A stretch of 64,000 nt of DNA from the NCBI RefSeq assembly GCF_003076135.1, contig NZ_QDGZ01000012.1, positions 48,507-112,506 on the forward strand. The letters are read 5' to 3'. The translations under genes were made by a program, and so were the position numbers. The notes under the pieces were generated by a model that worked only from the letters and a program-made list of their open reading frames with translations, ran no database searches and was not told the origin of the DNA. Shown one piece after another: positions 25,439-37,600 of the stretch; the first letter of the stretch is position 1; the number at the start of each line of letters is the position of its first letter. This DNA comes from Nocardioides gansuensis (GTDB lineage: Bacteria > Actinomycetota > Actinomycetes > Propionibacteriales > Nocardioidaceae).

Positions 25439-25476
25439 GGTCGGGCTGACAGGATTTGAACCTGCGACCCCCTGAC
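25439..25476 (-). repeat. tRNA-Pro 3'-end fragment, att-like, left copy
   Basis: Read on the minus strand, this is the 3' half of a tRNA: anticodon-stem strand GTCAG, variable loop, T arm with intact GTTCAAAT loop, and acceptor strand CAGCCCGA ending in CC. G72 with discriminator A fits tRNA-Pro. The 5' half is absent, so it is no functional tRNA. tRNA 3' ends are standard integration targets of actinobacterial elements. Confidence 0.75.
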
Positions 25477-25719
25477 TTTGAACCGCTGATTGAGCGTGAA
25501 GTGGCCAAAAGCTGACCCCGGCCCTCTGCGCGACTGCCGGAGGCGACGAGGAGCGCTCCGTTCGTCACCTCCTGCTGGACAGCCTGCGGCGTTTCGCGAA
25601 GCTCCGTCGCCGGCGGCCTCAATCTGGGCGCTCCGGGCGAACGCCGGAGGAAAACCATGCGATGGCACCTGGTCCGCCGGTATGGTGCCTACCAGGTGGG
25701 GACACCCGGGAGAGCGCAC

Positions 25720-26370
25720 ATGGATGAGTCATCACGCACCGGCGCGTTGCGGGTTGTCGTGGTGGACGACCACACCTTCTATCGTGATGGGCTGGTCGGA
25801 CTGCTCGAGGAGAGTGGACTGGACGTCGTCGCTGACGTGGCCACCGGAGAGGCTGTTCTCGGAGTGGTCGGGGAGACGAAACCCGACGTCGTGGTGATGG
25901 ACCTCAGCATGCCCGGCCTGGGTGGCATCGAGGCGACGCGTGCGTTGGGCGTGCGCTATCCGTCGACCCCGGTCGTGATGCTCACCGTGAGTCAGGAGTC
26001 GGACGACGTGCTCGGAGGGCTTCTCGCCGGGGCTCGGGGCTTTGTTCTCAAGGACGGACCCGTGGAGGACGTTGTCACGGCGATCGCAGAGGCGGCTGCG
26101 GGTGGTGCTTACCTGTCCTCTCGGGTCTCGCTGCGTCTCCTGGAGTATGTACGGCGTACACGTGGGCGCGCTGGCGGTGCGCGGTTCACGGACCAGGAGA
26201 TCGAGGTGCTGACGCGTCTGTCCGAAGGCGACAAGCCAGCGGTGATCGCGGAGACGATGGGCATCACGGAGCGCACCGTGCGGCGCCTTGCTTCTGACGT
26301 CGTGATGAAGATGCACGTTGAGAACCGCGGGGAGATCGCGGTCCGTGCGTTGCGAGATCGCATCGTCTGA
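25720..26370 (+). CDS. NarL/LuxR-family response regulator (TCS 1)
   Basis: 216 aa. Receiver domain: acidic pair in VVVDDH, phospho-acceptor Asp61 in VVMDLSMPG, and Lys in VLKDG. A LuxR-type helix-turn-helix follows at about residues 150-212 (FTDQEIEVLTRLSEG, then IAETMGITERTVRRLASDVV). ATG 25720 is used because GGGAGAG lies just upstream; the longer frame upstream runs into a region without coding character. The stop overlaps the start of the kinase gene (TGATG), so the pair is co-translated. This regulator-kinase pair is paralogous to the pair at 48974-51111 and lies at the left edge of the surface-protein island. Confidence 0.9.
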   Translation: MDESSRTGALRVVVVDDHTFYRDGLVGLLEESGLDVVADVATGEAVLGVVGETKPDVVVMDLSMPGLGGIEATRALGVRYPSTPVVMLTVSQESDDVLGGLLAGARGFVLKDGPVEDVVTAIAEAAAGGAYLSSRVSLRLLEYVRRTRGRAGGARFTDQEIEVLTRLSEGDKPAVIAETMGITERTVRRLASDVVMKMHVENRGEIAVRALRDRIV

Positions 26371-27797
26371 TGGGGGTCGTGCGAGGGGTCGGAATGCGAG
26401 GGGCGGTGCTCGGCGCGGTCGGCCTGTGCCTCGTGCTTTCGGTGCTGCTGGAGGTGGTCGACTTCGACCCCAGTGCGGGCAATCGCCGCTTCCACGTGGC
26501 GCTGGAGACTGCTGACGCGCTGGTGCTGATCTTCTTGGCGTCGGTGCTGCTGGGACGCTTCCGGAGTGACGGGTCGCGACGCAACCTGCTGTTGATGGGC
26601 GGTGTGGTCATCCTGGCGTCCAAGAACGGCCTGTTCGCCGTGCTGGCGATGTTCGAGGAGGACCCGATCCGGGGAACCGACCCGGTGGTGTGGGGCACCG
26701 CGGTCAGCGGGGTGCTTGGTGCGGGCGTCCTGGCGTCGGCGGCCGTCCTCTCCGACCGTAGGATCGACAACTCGGCCGGCCGTGCGGCCCTCGTGGTGCT
26801 GCTCGGCTGCGGGGTTGTCGTGGCCATGACGATCGTTGCTGTCCTGATCGGCGACGCGCTCCCGCATGCGTTCCCGGAGCTACCAGAGGAGCCGGACACG
26901 GTCACCGAGCTGGAGCTGTTGAGCGGGCACCCGATCAAGATCGCGATCGACCTGCTGACAGCGCTGGGCTACGCGGTTGCCGCAGTGGCCTTCGCCCGGC
27001 TTGCCGACCGCACCTCCGACCGCTTCATCGGCTGGATGGGCATCGGTGCGACGATCGCGGCCGGTGCGTTTGTCTACTATGCCCTCATCCCGTCTCGATT
27101 CACGGAGCTGATCTACGGCGGGGAGTTCCTGTGGATCTGCGCCGTGGCTGCGTTCTGGTACGGCGCAGTCAGCGAGATCGCCAACCTCGAGGCCGCCCTA
27201 GTCCGGTCGGCTGTGCACGCTGAACGGCGCAGGGTGGCGCGAGATCTCCATGACGGTGTCGTGCAGGAGCTCGCCTACATCTCCTCCCAGACCGGATGGC
27301 TCTGCGGACGGGTATCAGAGGCTCCGTTGAAGTCGGCCGTCGAACGCATCGCTGATGCCGTCGACCGGGCGCTCGACGAGTCACGGGGAGCCATTGCGGC
27401 ACTCAACCGGGAAGCCCACGAACCGCTCCACCTGGCGGTCGGCAACGCTGCCAAGGACGTGGCCGACCGCGTCGGCGTCCAACTCGTTCTAGACCTGGAT
27501 CCGGATGCGGACGTACTGGCCGAATGGCGCGACGCGCTCATCCGCATCGCTCGGGAGGCCGTGGGGAACGCGGTGCGCCACGGCGGTGCGACGCGAGTGC
27601 ATCTGCAGCTGCGGGGCAATCCGCCGACCCTGGAGATTGAGGACGACGGGAAGGGGTTCGACCCTGCTGCTCCCCGGTCGCCCCATAGCTTCGGGATCCG
27701 CTCGATGCGCGAGCGTGCCGAGTCGCTCGGTGGGTCGCTCGAGATCGGCTCGTCGCCAGGTCAGGGGACTCGGGTGGTGGTGCTGGTTCCCCGGTGA
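26370..27797 (+). CDS. Membrane sensor histidine kinase, NarL-partner type (TCS 1)
   Basis: 475 aa. The N-terminal ~270 residues have about seven hydrophobic segments and no recognised ligand domain. A HisKA_3 dimerisation domain follows with the phospho-acceptor His294 in RRRVARDLHDGVVQEL. A GHKL ATPase domain with IAREAVGNAVRHGG (N box), EDDGKGF (G1) and FGIRSMRERAESLGG (G2) follows. The membrane part near HK2's equivalent is alike (PSRFTELIYGGEF here, PSHFTELLYLGDY there), so the two kinases are paralogues. It overlaps the regulator gene by 1 nt. The signal sensed is not evident. Confidence 0.9.
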   Translation: MGVVRGVGMRGAVLGAVGLCLVLSVLLEVVDFDPSAGNRRFHVALETADALVLIFLASVLLGRFRSDGSRRNLLLMGGVVILASKNGLFAVLAMFEEDPIRGTDPVVWGTAVSGVLGAGVLASAAVLSDRRIDNSAGRAALVVLLGCGVVVAMTIVAVLIGDALPHAFPELPEEPDTVTELELLSGHPIKIAIDLLTALGYAVAAVAFARLADRTSDRFIGWMGIGATIAAGAFVYYALIPSRFTELIYGGEFLWICAVAAFWYGAVSEIANLEAALVRSAVHAERRRVARDLHDGVVQELAYISSQTGWLCGRVSEAPLKSAVERIADAVDRALDESRGAIAALNREAHEPLHLAVGNAAKDVADRVGVQLVLDLDPDADVLAEWRDALIRIAREAVGNAVRHGGATRVHLQLRGNPPTLEIEDDGKGFDPAAPRSPHSFGIRSMRERAESLGGSLEIGSSPGQGTRVVVLVPR

Positions 27798-27890
27798 TCA
27801 GCCGGATCGGCCGGAACGGGTGCCGTCCCGGGCAACCGATCAGCCTCGGCGCAACGAGGTCCCGGCTGCTCACGTGAACGTGCCATCAGG

Positions 27891-28631
27891 TCATCCGCGC
27901 ATCCGGGCTTGGGCGGAGCGGATGAAGAACTCGAAGCCGCCGCCGTTCGCCGGCCGAGCCTTGGCCACGCCCCGCAGTCCGCCGTCCGAGAGGACGATCA
28001 GCCGGACCTGACCCGCGCGCAGATGACCGAGCTCGCCCCCTCGTTTCCGGACGAGGGCGATGTCGAGGCGCTTGCCATCGACGAGCCTGAGCTTGCCGGT
28101 CCCACGCTTCCCGAGCGAGATCTCACCCTTGACGGCCAGTCCGGCTGCGGAGGCGCCGCTGAGCTCTCCGCTTGGCGAGACCGACAGCTCGTAGAGGCCC
28201 GCCCCACCGGACGGCGGGGTTGCCTCGAAGCTCCCCTTCTTGCCCCCAGGAAGAACGACGGTGCCCGTCGCCGAGCCGGCGCTCAGCTGCCCCTCTGCTT
28301 CTGCGTCGCCGTCATCGGACGTCGCGACGAAGCCGCCGTCCGAGAGGTCGCCGGAGAACCACTCGCTCACGCCCCTGCCGTCGGAGATGTAGACCTGGAC
28401 CGCGCCGGCGTCCTTCCCGCCCTGGGCAGGTGTCGCCACGACGGCCACGAAGGCCTTCGTGCCCGACACCTCGCCCACGAAGCTGCCGAAGGCTGCGTCC
28501 TCGGCCTCCACGGCCAGGTCGGTGTTCTTCACGTCGGGTCCGTCCTCGTCGTCCCCGCTGCAGCCGGCGAGAGCCGTGAGCAGCAGCACGGCAGCCAGGG
28601 AGCTGGCACCGATCCGTGTCCGCGTGACCAT
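27891..28631 (-). CDS. Secreted lipoprotein downstream of the giant surface protein
   Basis: 246 aa. The signal peptide ends in the lipobox LTALAGC, so Cys becomes lipidated and the protein is held on the outer face of the membrane. The mature part begins with an acidic linker (SGDDEDGPD) and is strand-rich with Gly/Ser, including GTVVLPGGKKGSFEATPP. No family was recognised. ATG 28631 has GGAGGG at good spacing on the minus strand. The gene begins 41 nt after the stop of the 6640-aa protein, so the two are probably one operon. It could anchor or assist that protein, but only the position suggests this. The 93-bp gap to the convergent kinase gene holds no clear terminator. Confidence 0.8.
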   Translation of the reverse strand: MVTRTRIGASSLAAVLLLTALAGCSGDDEDGPDVKNTDLAVEAEDAAFGSFVGEVSGTKAFVAVVATPAQGGKDAGAVQVYISDGRGVSEWFSGDLSDGGFVATSDDGDAEAEGQLSAGSATGTVVLPGGKKGSFEATPPSGGAGLYELSVSPSGELSGASAAGLAVKGEISLGKRGTGKLRLVDGKRLDIALVRKRGGELGHLRAGQVRLIVLSDGGLRGVAKARPANGGGFEFFIRSAQARMRG

Positions 28632-28672
28632 CCGTGTGTCCCTCCATGAAGTGGTGCGTGGTCGGGTCCCGC

Positions 28673-31600
28673 TCACGGAGCAGGCCTGAAGGTGAGGACC
28701 AGCTGCGGGACGTTGTCGCCCTTCTCGCGCGCGTGGAGCTGCTGCTCGGCGTCCTGCCCCTCGGTGGCGTCCTTGATCAGGAAACCGTGGTTGGCTCCGC
28801 TCGAGTACATCCCCTGCACGAGGGTGGCGACGCCCCACTCGCGGTAGCCGGTGCCCGATGTCGTGGTAGCCGCAGCGCCCGCCGTCACCGGCGCGTTGGC
28901 CCACGTGACGCTGCCCTCCGTCCACGCTGCGCCGAGCCGATAGGCCTCGAGGGTCCGCTGGCTGCTGGACGAAGAGGACGCGTACAGGCGCAGCCTGGCC
29001 GTGTCGAGTACGCACCCTGCCGGGATCGTCGGGAGGTCGAACCGGACCAGGGCCCGCAGGTTGGCGCCGCTCTTCGACATCAGCTTGAGGATCGAGTCGC
29101 CGCCCTTGTTCGAGGAAGGACTGCTCTGGTCGATCCACGCGTCGGCCACGGATGTCCTGGTCTGCGCGGGGCCACAGTTCACGGGGTCGCCGCCCGGCTG
29201 GATCGTCCACAGCTGGCTCGCCGGCGTCCTGTCGACGTTGCCGGCCGCGTCGATCGCCCGCACCGAGAACGTGTGCTGGCCGACGGCCAGGTTCGCGTAG
29301 TCCTTCGGCGAGGTGCATGCGGCGTACAGCGCCGAGTCGAGCTTGCACTCGAACGTCGATCCGGTCTCCGGGGACTGGAAGGCGAAGCTCGCGCTCGTGC
29401 TGGTCGACGACGTCGGACCGCTCGTGATGATCGTCTCCGGCTCCGTCTGGTCGATTGTCCAGGTGAAGACCGCGGGCTGCGGGTCGACTGCCCCACCGCT
29501 GTCGACGGCGCGCACCCTGAAGGTGTGCGAGCCCGTCGCGAGCGACGAGTAACTACGCGGGCTTGCACACACGGTCCACGCGGAGGTGTCCAGCTGGCAC
29601 TCGAACCTCAGACCGCTCGCCGGAGTCGTGTCATCGGTTCCGGTGAAGGTGAACGTCGCCGAGGCGCTCGACGTCGCCGCGAGCGGGTTGCCCGTGAGCT
29701 GCGTCTCCGGCACACCGTTCGGCGGAGCGCCAGCACCGAACGTCAGCACGAGCTGCGGCCGGTTGGTGCTGTCCTCACGGCTGGTGAACTGCTGCTCGGC
29801 GTCCTGGTTCTCGCTCGCGTCGCGGACGAGGAATCCGTGGTTCCCGGCCGTGTACATGCCCTGAACCATCCCGGCCACGCTCCACTCGCGGTAGCCGGTG
29901 CCCGAGCTCGTGGTCACTGCGGCACCCGTCGTCGCCGGCTGGTTTGCCCAGGTGACTCCACCCTCGGTCCAGGAGCCGCCCAGCTGGAAGGCCTGAAGCG
30001 TGCGACCACCCGCGGCGGCTTTCGCGTTCAGGCGGAGCGTCGCGCTCTTGACCGAGCAGCCCTCCGGCATGGCCGGTAGGTTGAACCGAACGAGGGCCCG
30101 CAGGTTGCCGCCGCTCTTCGACATCACCTTGAGGATCGAGTCGGAGCCCTTGTTCGACGACGTGCTGCCGGAGTCGATCCAGGCGTCGGCATTCGCGGTC
30201 AGCGTCTGCTGGGGGCCGCAGTTCACGGTCGTGCTCTGGACCGTCCACGAGTGGCTCGCGGGCGACCCGTCGACGTTGCCGGCGGCGTCCTTCGCTCGAA
30301 CCGAGAACGTGTGCGAGCCGATGGCCAGGCCCGTGTATGCCCTCGGCGAGGTGCAGGCCGCGTAGGAACCGGCATCGAGCTTGCACTCGAACGTCAGGCC
30401 GGCTCCCGGCGTCTGGTTGTCCGTGCCCGTGAAGGCGAACGACGCGTTGGTCTCCGTAGTGCTGGCCGGCGGGTTCGCGCTGATCGTGGTCTCCGGCGCC
30501 GTGGTGTCCGGCGTCGGAGCCGGCTCCTGGACCTGCCACGTGTGGCTCGCGGGCGAGCCGTCGACGTTGCCTGCGGCGTCCGTGGCCCGCACCCGGAAGG
30601 TGTGCGTCCCGACTGCCAGGCCCGAGTACGTCTTCTCGTTGGTGCAGGTCGCGAACGCTCCGTCGTCGAGCGCACACTCGAAGGTCAGGCCCGCTGGGGC
30701 GGTGCCGTCGTCGCTACCCGTGAAGGTGAACGTCGCGGTCGTGTTGGTCGTCGTGGCGGCCGGCTGACCGGTGATGGTCGTGTTCGGCGCCTTGGTGTCC
30801 GCCACCGTGAAGGTGCGGCTGTCGGCCGGGCCGACGTTGCCGGCCTCGTCGATCGCACGGACGTCGAACCTGTGTTCACCGGGCGACATCGCCGCCAGGT
30901 CGGCGTCGGTATACGTCTTCGGGCTCGTGCACGCGCTGTACGCGTTGCCGTCGACGCGGCACTCGAACGAGAGATCCGCGGGAGCGGTGTGGTCGTCCGA
31001 GCCCGTGAACTCGACGACCAGCGAGCCCGTCGTGACGTTCGTGATCCGCGCCTCCGGGTCGACGACGTCCTCCACCGTCCAGGTGTGGCTCGCGGTCCGC
31101 GCGTTGCCAGCGGAGTCGGTCGCCTTCACGTCGAAGGTGTGCTGGGTGGCCGACAGGTCGGCGTACGAGGTCGGCGAGGCGCAGGGGGAGTACGCCGCTC
31201 CGTCGAGGCGGCACTGGGTCGTGACCGCGCCACCCCAGTTGTCGCTCGTGCTGAACGCGAACTGGGCCGTCGTCCCGGGCGTCGTCGCCGCCGGCTTCTC
31301 GCTGAACGTGATGCTCGGCGCGGTGAGGTCGGCGACCGTCCAGCTCCGGCGGACCGGCTCGCTGGCGTTCTCACCCTCGGAGAGGTCCGCGGCGCGGACG
31401 TCGAACGTGTGCGGGCCGCGATCCAGGCCGGTGTACTGGACACCGGACTGGCAGGCGCCGAACGGCGCGCCGTCGAGCGAGCACTCGAAGGTGGCCGGCT
31501 CGTCGGTCGAGAAGGCGAACCTCGCGCTCCTGGCGTCCACCGTGCCCGTCGGGCCCTCGTCGATCGTGACGACCGGGGCCGTCAGGTCGGCGACCTCCCA

Positions 31601-34600
31601 CTCGAACTGGGCGGGCAGGAAGCTCGCGTTGCCGCCCTTGATCGCCTGCACCTCGAAGGTGTGCTCCCCGAGGGCGAGGTTCTCGTATCGCTGCGGCGAC
31701 GCGCAGGGCTGCCACGCCGTGCCGGTGGTCTCGCCGGTCAGGCGGCACTCGAACGTGCTGGCCGACTGGTCCGAGGAGAAGACGAACTCCGCCGTGCGGC
31801 CCTCGTTCTCGATGTCCGGAGTCGCGGGTGCCTGGTCGGCAGGGCCGGACTCGATCGTCGTGACCGGCCGCGCGAGCACCGTCCAGGTGTAGACGGCCGG
31901 CGTGGCGTCGAGGACGCCCGCGTCGGTCATCGCCCGGACGCGCAGCGTGTGTTCACCGAAGAGCGCGTTGAACCGGTACGGCGTGGCACAGGAGCTCCAC
32001 GCCCCGGCGTCGAGCCGGCACTCGAACGTGGCCGGGTGCTCGACCGTGTCGATGGTCGAGGCGAACTGGAACTGCACCTCGGCGCCGTCGCCGGTCGACT
32101 GGATCGTCGGGTCCGCCGGGGCCTGGCTGATGGTGGTGTCGGGAGCGACCTCCGCCGAGGCCTCGGCGACCGCGAACGGCGACAGGCTGCTCACGACGCC
32201 GCAGACCAGGCCGTCCTGCTGCTCGCGGGTGACGTCGACCCACTCTCCGTTGAAGTGGAGGACGTGCGCGCCGGAGAGCGACTCGTACGGCAGGCACACC
32301 GTCACGTCGCCGACGAAGGTCGCCGTGGTGGAGACGTCGTACAAGAGCGCGCTGCCCGCGGCGTACCCGTTCGGCAGGTCGGGGGCCTGGATCGGGGTCA
32401 GCCCGGAGACCGAGCTGAAGCCCGCGGCCGTGACCTCGGCGAAGGTGAGCCTCGCGCCGCCCACCGAGACCTCGACGTTCGTACCCGTGGGCGTGTTGTC
32501 CGCACCGGGCGCCTCGATCGTCCAGTGGTACGTCACCGGCGTGGCGTCGACGTTCGGCGGGACCGCCGTGTCGGACGCACGCACCTCGAGGGTGTGCTCG
32601 CCGACGGCCAGGCCTTCGTAGACGTCGCCGCTCTGGCAGCCGGTGAACCCGGCGCCGTCGAGCGAGCACTCGAAAGTCAGCGCTGCCGGCGCCGTGAGGT
32701 TGTCCGTGCCGCTGAAGAGGAACGTGGCGGACGTGCTCGTGGTGGTGGCGGCCGGGCCGAGCTGCAGCTTCGTGGCCGGCGCCGTCGTGTCGGCGGCGTC
32801 GATCGTCCAGGTGTACCTCGCTGCCGGGCTCTCGGTCATGCGCTGCCCGTCCAGCGGCAGCGTCCGCGCCCTGACCTCGAAGACGTGCTCGCCGTTGGAG
32901 AGGTCATAGGCGTACGGCGACGTGCACGGCTCGAACGGGTCGACGTCCGGGTCGACGGCGTCGAGTCGGCACTCGTACGTCGAGCCGGGCTGGTCGAAGA
33001 ACGACAGCTCACCCGTCGCGCTGGTGCTGATCTCGCCCTCGGGGATCGCGGTGCCGACCGGCGCCTCGTTCGTGACGGTGGTCAGCGGCGGCGCGATGAC
33101 GCTCCAGGTGAAGCTCGCCGGCTCGGGGTCGGTGAGGAGCGTCTCGTCGGTCGCCCGCGCCTCGAAGGTGTGCTCTCCGCCGGTCAAGCCAGGGATGGTG
33201 TGCGGTGACGAGCAGCCGGCCCAGTCGCCACCGTCGAGGCGGCACTCGAAGGTGAGGTTCGCCGGGATGGTGCCGTTGTCGGAGCCGGTGAAGCGGAACT
33301 CGACCTCGTTGTCGCTCGGATTCGCGGGCTTTGCGAGCAGGGTCGTCTCAGGAGCGGCCTCGTCCGCGATGACCCACTCGTGCGTGGCCTCGAGGAGCGC
33401 GACGCTCGGCAGCAGGTCCGCCCTCGTCGCCGTGACGGTGAACGTGTGCTGGTTCTGCTCGCCGGCCGGCAGGTCCGTGTAGTCGAACGGCGAGGTGCAG
33501 GGACGCTCCGCGCCACCGTCAAGGGTGCAGAGGAACGTGGCCTGCGGGTCGGTCGAGCCGAACTCGATCGCGCCCGTGGTGGCAGTGCCACCGGTCGCCG
33601 GCGGCGCGTTCGTGATCGTGACGTCGGGCGGCACGTCGGTGCCGCTCACCCACTCGAACTCCGCAGGCGTGGAGTCGGGCGTGCCGAGCTCGCCGACTGC
33701 CATGACCTGGAACAGGTGCTCGCCGTACGGCACGTCGGTGTATGTCCGCGGCGACGTGCACTCCGAGAAGGTCGTCGTGTCGAGCGCGCAGAGGAACGAG
33801 CCACCGGTGCCGGAGAAGGTGAAGGTCACCGAGGTATCGGTGGTCTCGAGGTCGACGCCCATGTCGGGGGTGATCGAGAGGATCGACGTCTCGGGCTCGC
33901 CCTCGACGACGAACTCGTACGCCGGCTCGGGTGCGGGCGTCTGGTCGTGGTTGCCCGCGATGTCGAGCGCGCGCACCTGGAAGGTGTACTCGCCCTCGGT
34001 GAGGTCTGCGTAGGCGATCTCGTGGAAGAAGGTGTCGTCCGCCGCGGGCTCGCCGCAGCCTTCCCAGACGACGGGGTCGCCCGCCGAGGTGTTGGTGAAG
34101 GCGCACTCGTACTCGAGCTCGAAGGAGGAGGCCAGATCGTCGTCGCCGCGGAAGGTGAACCGGAGACCCGGCTCGAGGAACTGCTCCGGTCCGATCTCCG
34201 TCGCGCCGAGGAAGTGGGTCTCGGGCGCCGTGACGTCCTGGACCGTCCAGCGGTAGACGGCTGGCGTGAGGTCCACGACCTGCTCGCCGGCGGCGTTGCG
34301 GTACTGGTTGACAGCTCGGACCTCGAACTCGTGCTCCTCTGGCGCGCCGGCCTCGCCTGGCAGGAACGGGCCCGCCTGGTATCCGGTCGAGCAGCCGACG
34401 TACGGCGACCCGTTGACCGAGCACTGGAAGGTGGCGCCGGGCTGGTCAGAGTGGAAGTCGAAGGTCGCGGTGTAGGAGCCGGTCGGGTCCGCAGGCCCGG
34501 AGTCGATGATGGTCTCCGGCTCGCCCGTGGTGGTCCAGACGAAGGGCTCGGTGTCGTTGGGCCCGAAGCCGCGGTCCTTGCCCGCGGGCGTCGGGTCGAC

Positions 34601-37600
34601 GTTGGGCGCGAGCGCGGCGTCGATAGCGCGCACCCACAGCCAGTGCTGACCGGAGCCGAGACTCTCGAGCAGCCACACGGCCTCGCACTCCTCCCACGAG
34701 GTCGGCGCTGCCGGCGCCGGCCCGCTGCCCCACGAGCACTCGAAGGTCTCGACGGGCTCGTCGCTGGCGAAGCCGAAGGTCACGTCGGGGCCGGAGTTCG
34801 CCGGGTTCGGGAACGTGGTGATGAACGTGTCGGGCGCCGTCGTGTCCTCGGGACCGACGATCTGCCACTCGTAGAAGGCCGGCGAGATGTCGCGGTTGCC
34901 GTCGGGGTCGACCGCGCGGACGTGGAAGATGTGGACTCCGCCGCCGAGCGGGCCGGCGATCTCGTACGGCGAGGTGCAGGCAGCGAACTCGCCCTGGTCG
35001 AGGGCGCACTCGAACTGGGTGACGGGCGTGCCGTCGAGCAGCTCGACGCCCTCGAAGGTGAAGGTGGCGCTGGTCTCGGCCGTCTCCTGCTCCGGACCGG
35101 TGAGGACCTCGGTGTCCGGCCCGGACATGTCCACGACCGTCCAGGTGCGCGTGGCACCCACCGGGTCGATGTTCCCGGCGGCGTCGATGGCCTGCACGAC
35201 GAGGGTGTGCTCGCCTGGCGTGAGGACCTCGATCTCCTCCGGTGTCTCGCAGCCGCCGATGGCCTCGCCGTCGAGCGTGCACTCGAAGTCGAGCTCGATC
35301 GCCGGTGTCATGTCGTCTGTTCCGGAGAACTCGAACATGCTGATGAAGTTCGGCGTCGACGAGCCGTCGGGCGGTCCGCTCGTGATGAGCGTCGTCGGCG
35401 GTGTCACGTCCGGCCCGATGACCTCCCACTCGTAGCTCGCGGGCGTGAGGTCCGTCCAGCCGAACTCGTTGATGCCCTGCACGAGGAACTCGTGGTCGCC
35501 CGCGTCGAGCGGACCGATGGTCAGGGGCGACTCGCAGTAGAAGTACGGGTCACCGTCGATCGAGCACTGAGTGATCGCGTTCTCCTGGTCGGTCCAGAAC
35601 TCGAACGTCGCGGACCCGCTGGTGGAGGTCGGGAAGCCCTCCGGGCCGAGCGGGCCCTCCGGACCGGACAGGATCGACGTCTCGGGCGCCATGCCCGACG
35701 AGGCGCGCGCGATCGCGAAGAGACCGAAGTTCTCTGCGATGTTGCTGCACACGCGGGCAGGCGTGGAGAACGGGTTGTGCAGCGTCGTGACGTCGAGCCA
35801 CTCGGTGCCGTCGAAGTTGAGCAGCCGCAGCGACGTGGCTCCGTTGAAGGACGCGGGGTCGTACTCGATGCAGACGGTGACGGGCTCGGTGTGGAGGGCC
35901 GTCGTGTTGATGTCGTAGATCCGGGCGCTGGCGCCGCCGTAGCCCTCGGGCAGCGATGGCCCGCCTCCGATCCGGTCGGCTGTCGTCGTGCCGGCGGTCT
36001 CGACGGAGAAGTACGTCACCCTGACGTCACCGAGGTTGACCTTGACGTGGTCGCCGACCGGCGTGTTCGGCGGGCCGTCGGGCGTCCCGATCGTCCACTG
36101 GTACGTCGCCGGGCTGGGGTCGACGTTCCCCGACGGGTCGGTAGCCACGGCCGTGAAGGTGTAGTCGCCCGGGACGAGGTCGGTGAGCTCGGTCACCACT
36201 CCCGGCTCGCAGTCGGCCTGCTGCGGTCCGGTCGGGCCGGTCAGCGTGCACTCGATCGTCGCGGTCTGGTCGTTCGAGCTGACCTGGAGGTACGCGCTCG
36301 TGCTGAGCGTCGTGGCGGCAGGCCCGAAGTCGATCGTCGTCTCGGGCGGCGTGAAGTCCTGGACCGTCCACGTGTGTACGGCAGGGATCGGGTCGTGCTC
36401 GAAGGGCTGGCCCGCCCAGTCGAGGCCGGTGTAGAGGGTCTGCACCTGGAAGGTGTGCTCGCCCGGAGAGAGGTTGTTGTAGGTCTTCGGCGACTCGCAG
36501 GTCCCGAACGGGCGGTCGTCGAGGGAGCAGTAGAAGACAGCCCCCGGGTCGGCCGGCTCGCTCGTGAACTCGAACGTCGCCGTCGTGCTCGTCCCGTTCG
36601 CCGGGGCCGAGGTGATCCGGGCCTCGGATGGGGTGATCCGGAACTCGGAGTCCTCCCAGGCACCGAGGTTGCCGTACTGGTCGACCGCGCGGACCGCGAA
36701 GAGGTGGTCGCCAACGCCGAGGTCGGTGTACGTCTGTCCGGCTGGGTCGCAGGGTGCGGGTTGCGACGGGTCACCCGGAGCGTGCGGGTTGAACTTGCCG
36801 TCGAGCCAGCAGTGGAAGGTGACGGGGCTGACGTCCGCCGAGAACGTGAACGTAGCCGTCGTGTCGGTGCTCTCCTCCTGCTCCACGCCGGGGCCGGAGA
36901 GGAGCGTCACGACCGGCGGGGGCGCCACGATCCAGGTGTACTCAGCGGGCGTCGACTCGATGTTGCCGGCGGCGTCGACGGCCCTCAGGCGCAGCGTGTG
37001 CGAGCCGCGGGCGAGGTCGGAGAACTGCTCGGGCGAGGTGCACGAATTCCAGGACGTCGCCGAGTCGAGCGCACACTCGAAGCTGAGGTCGAGCATCGGC
37101 GTCCTGTTGTCGGTGCCCTTGAACGTGAAGGTCCCGACGGTGTCGAGCGTGCCGTTCTCCGGCCCGGTGACGAACTGTGAGCTCGGCTCCGCGGTGTCCG
37201 GGGCGAGGTTGACGAGCCACTCGTAGACGGTCTCCTCGCCGAGGATGCCCTCCGGGTTGGTCGCACGGACGGCGAACTGGTGCTCGCCGTTCTCGACGAC
37301 CCAGGCTGCGCCGTTCGCCGGGAGGGTCGTCCCACCGCACGGCAGGAAGTCGGACCCGTCGACGGAGCACTCGAACGTGGACCCGGGCTGGTCGGACTCG
37401 AACGTGAAGATGGCGTTCTCGGTGCCGCTCGCGCCGTCCGGCTCGCCCGAGATGGGGTCGAGTCGGCCGTCCGGCCCGGTGAGGAAGGTGACGACCGGCG
37501 CGGCCGTCACCGTGACCGTCCGCGTGGCGGCCAGCCCGATGTTGCCGGCGAGGTCGATCGCCCGCACGGCGACGGTGTAGTCGCCGGGCTCGAGGCCGCT

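Noticed and set aside
25439..25476. Functional tRNA-Pro gene
   Set aside because: Only the 3' half is present here and at 58976; the D arm and 5' acceptor strand are missing, and the right copy has a mutated T loop.
25410..25658. Minus-strand frame ending in GGRRFKSCQPD
   Set aside because: That ending is the translated 3' end of the tRNA-Pro fragment, a known source of false genes.
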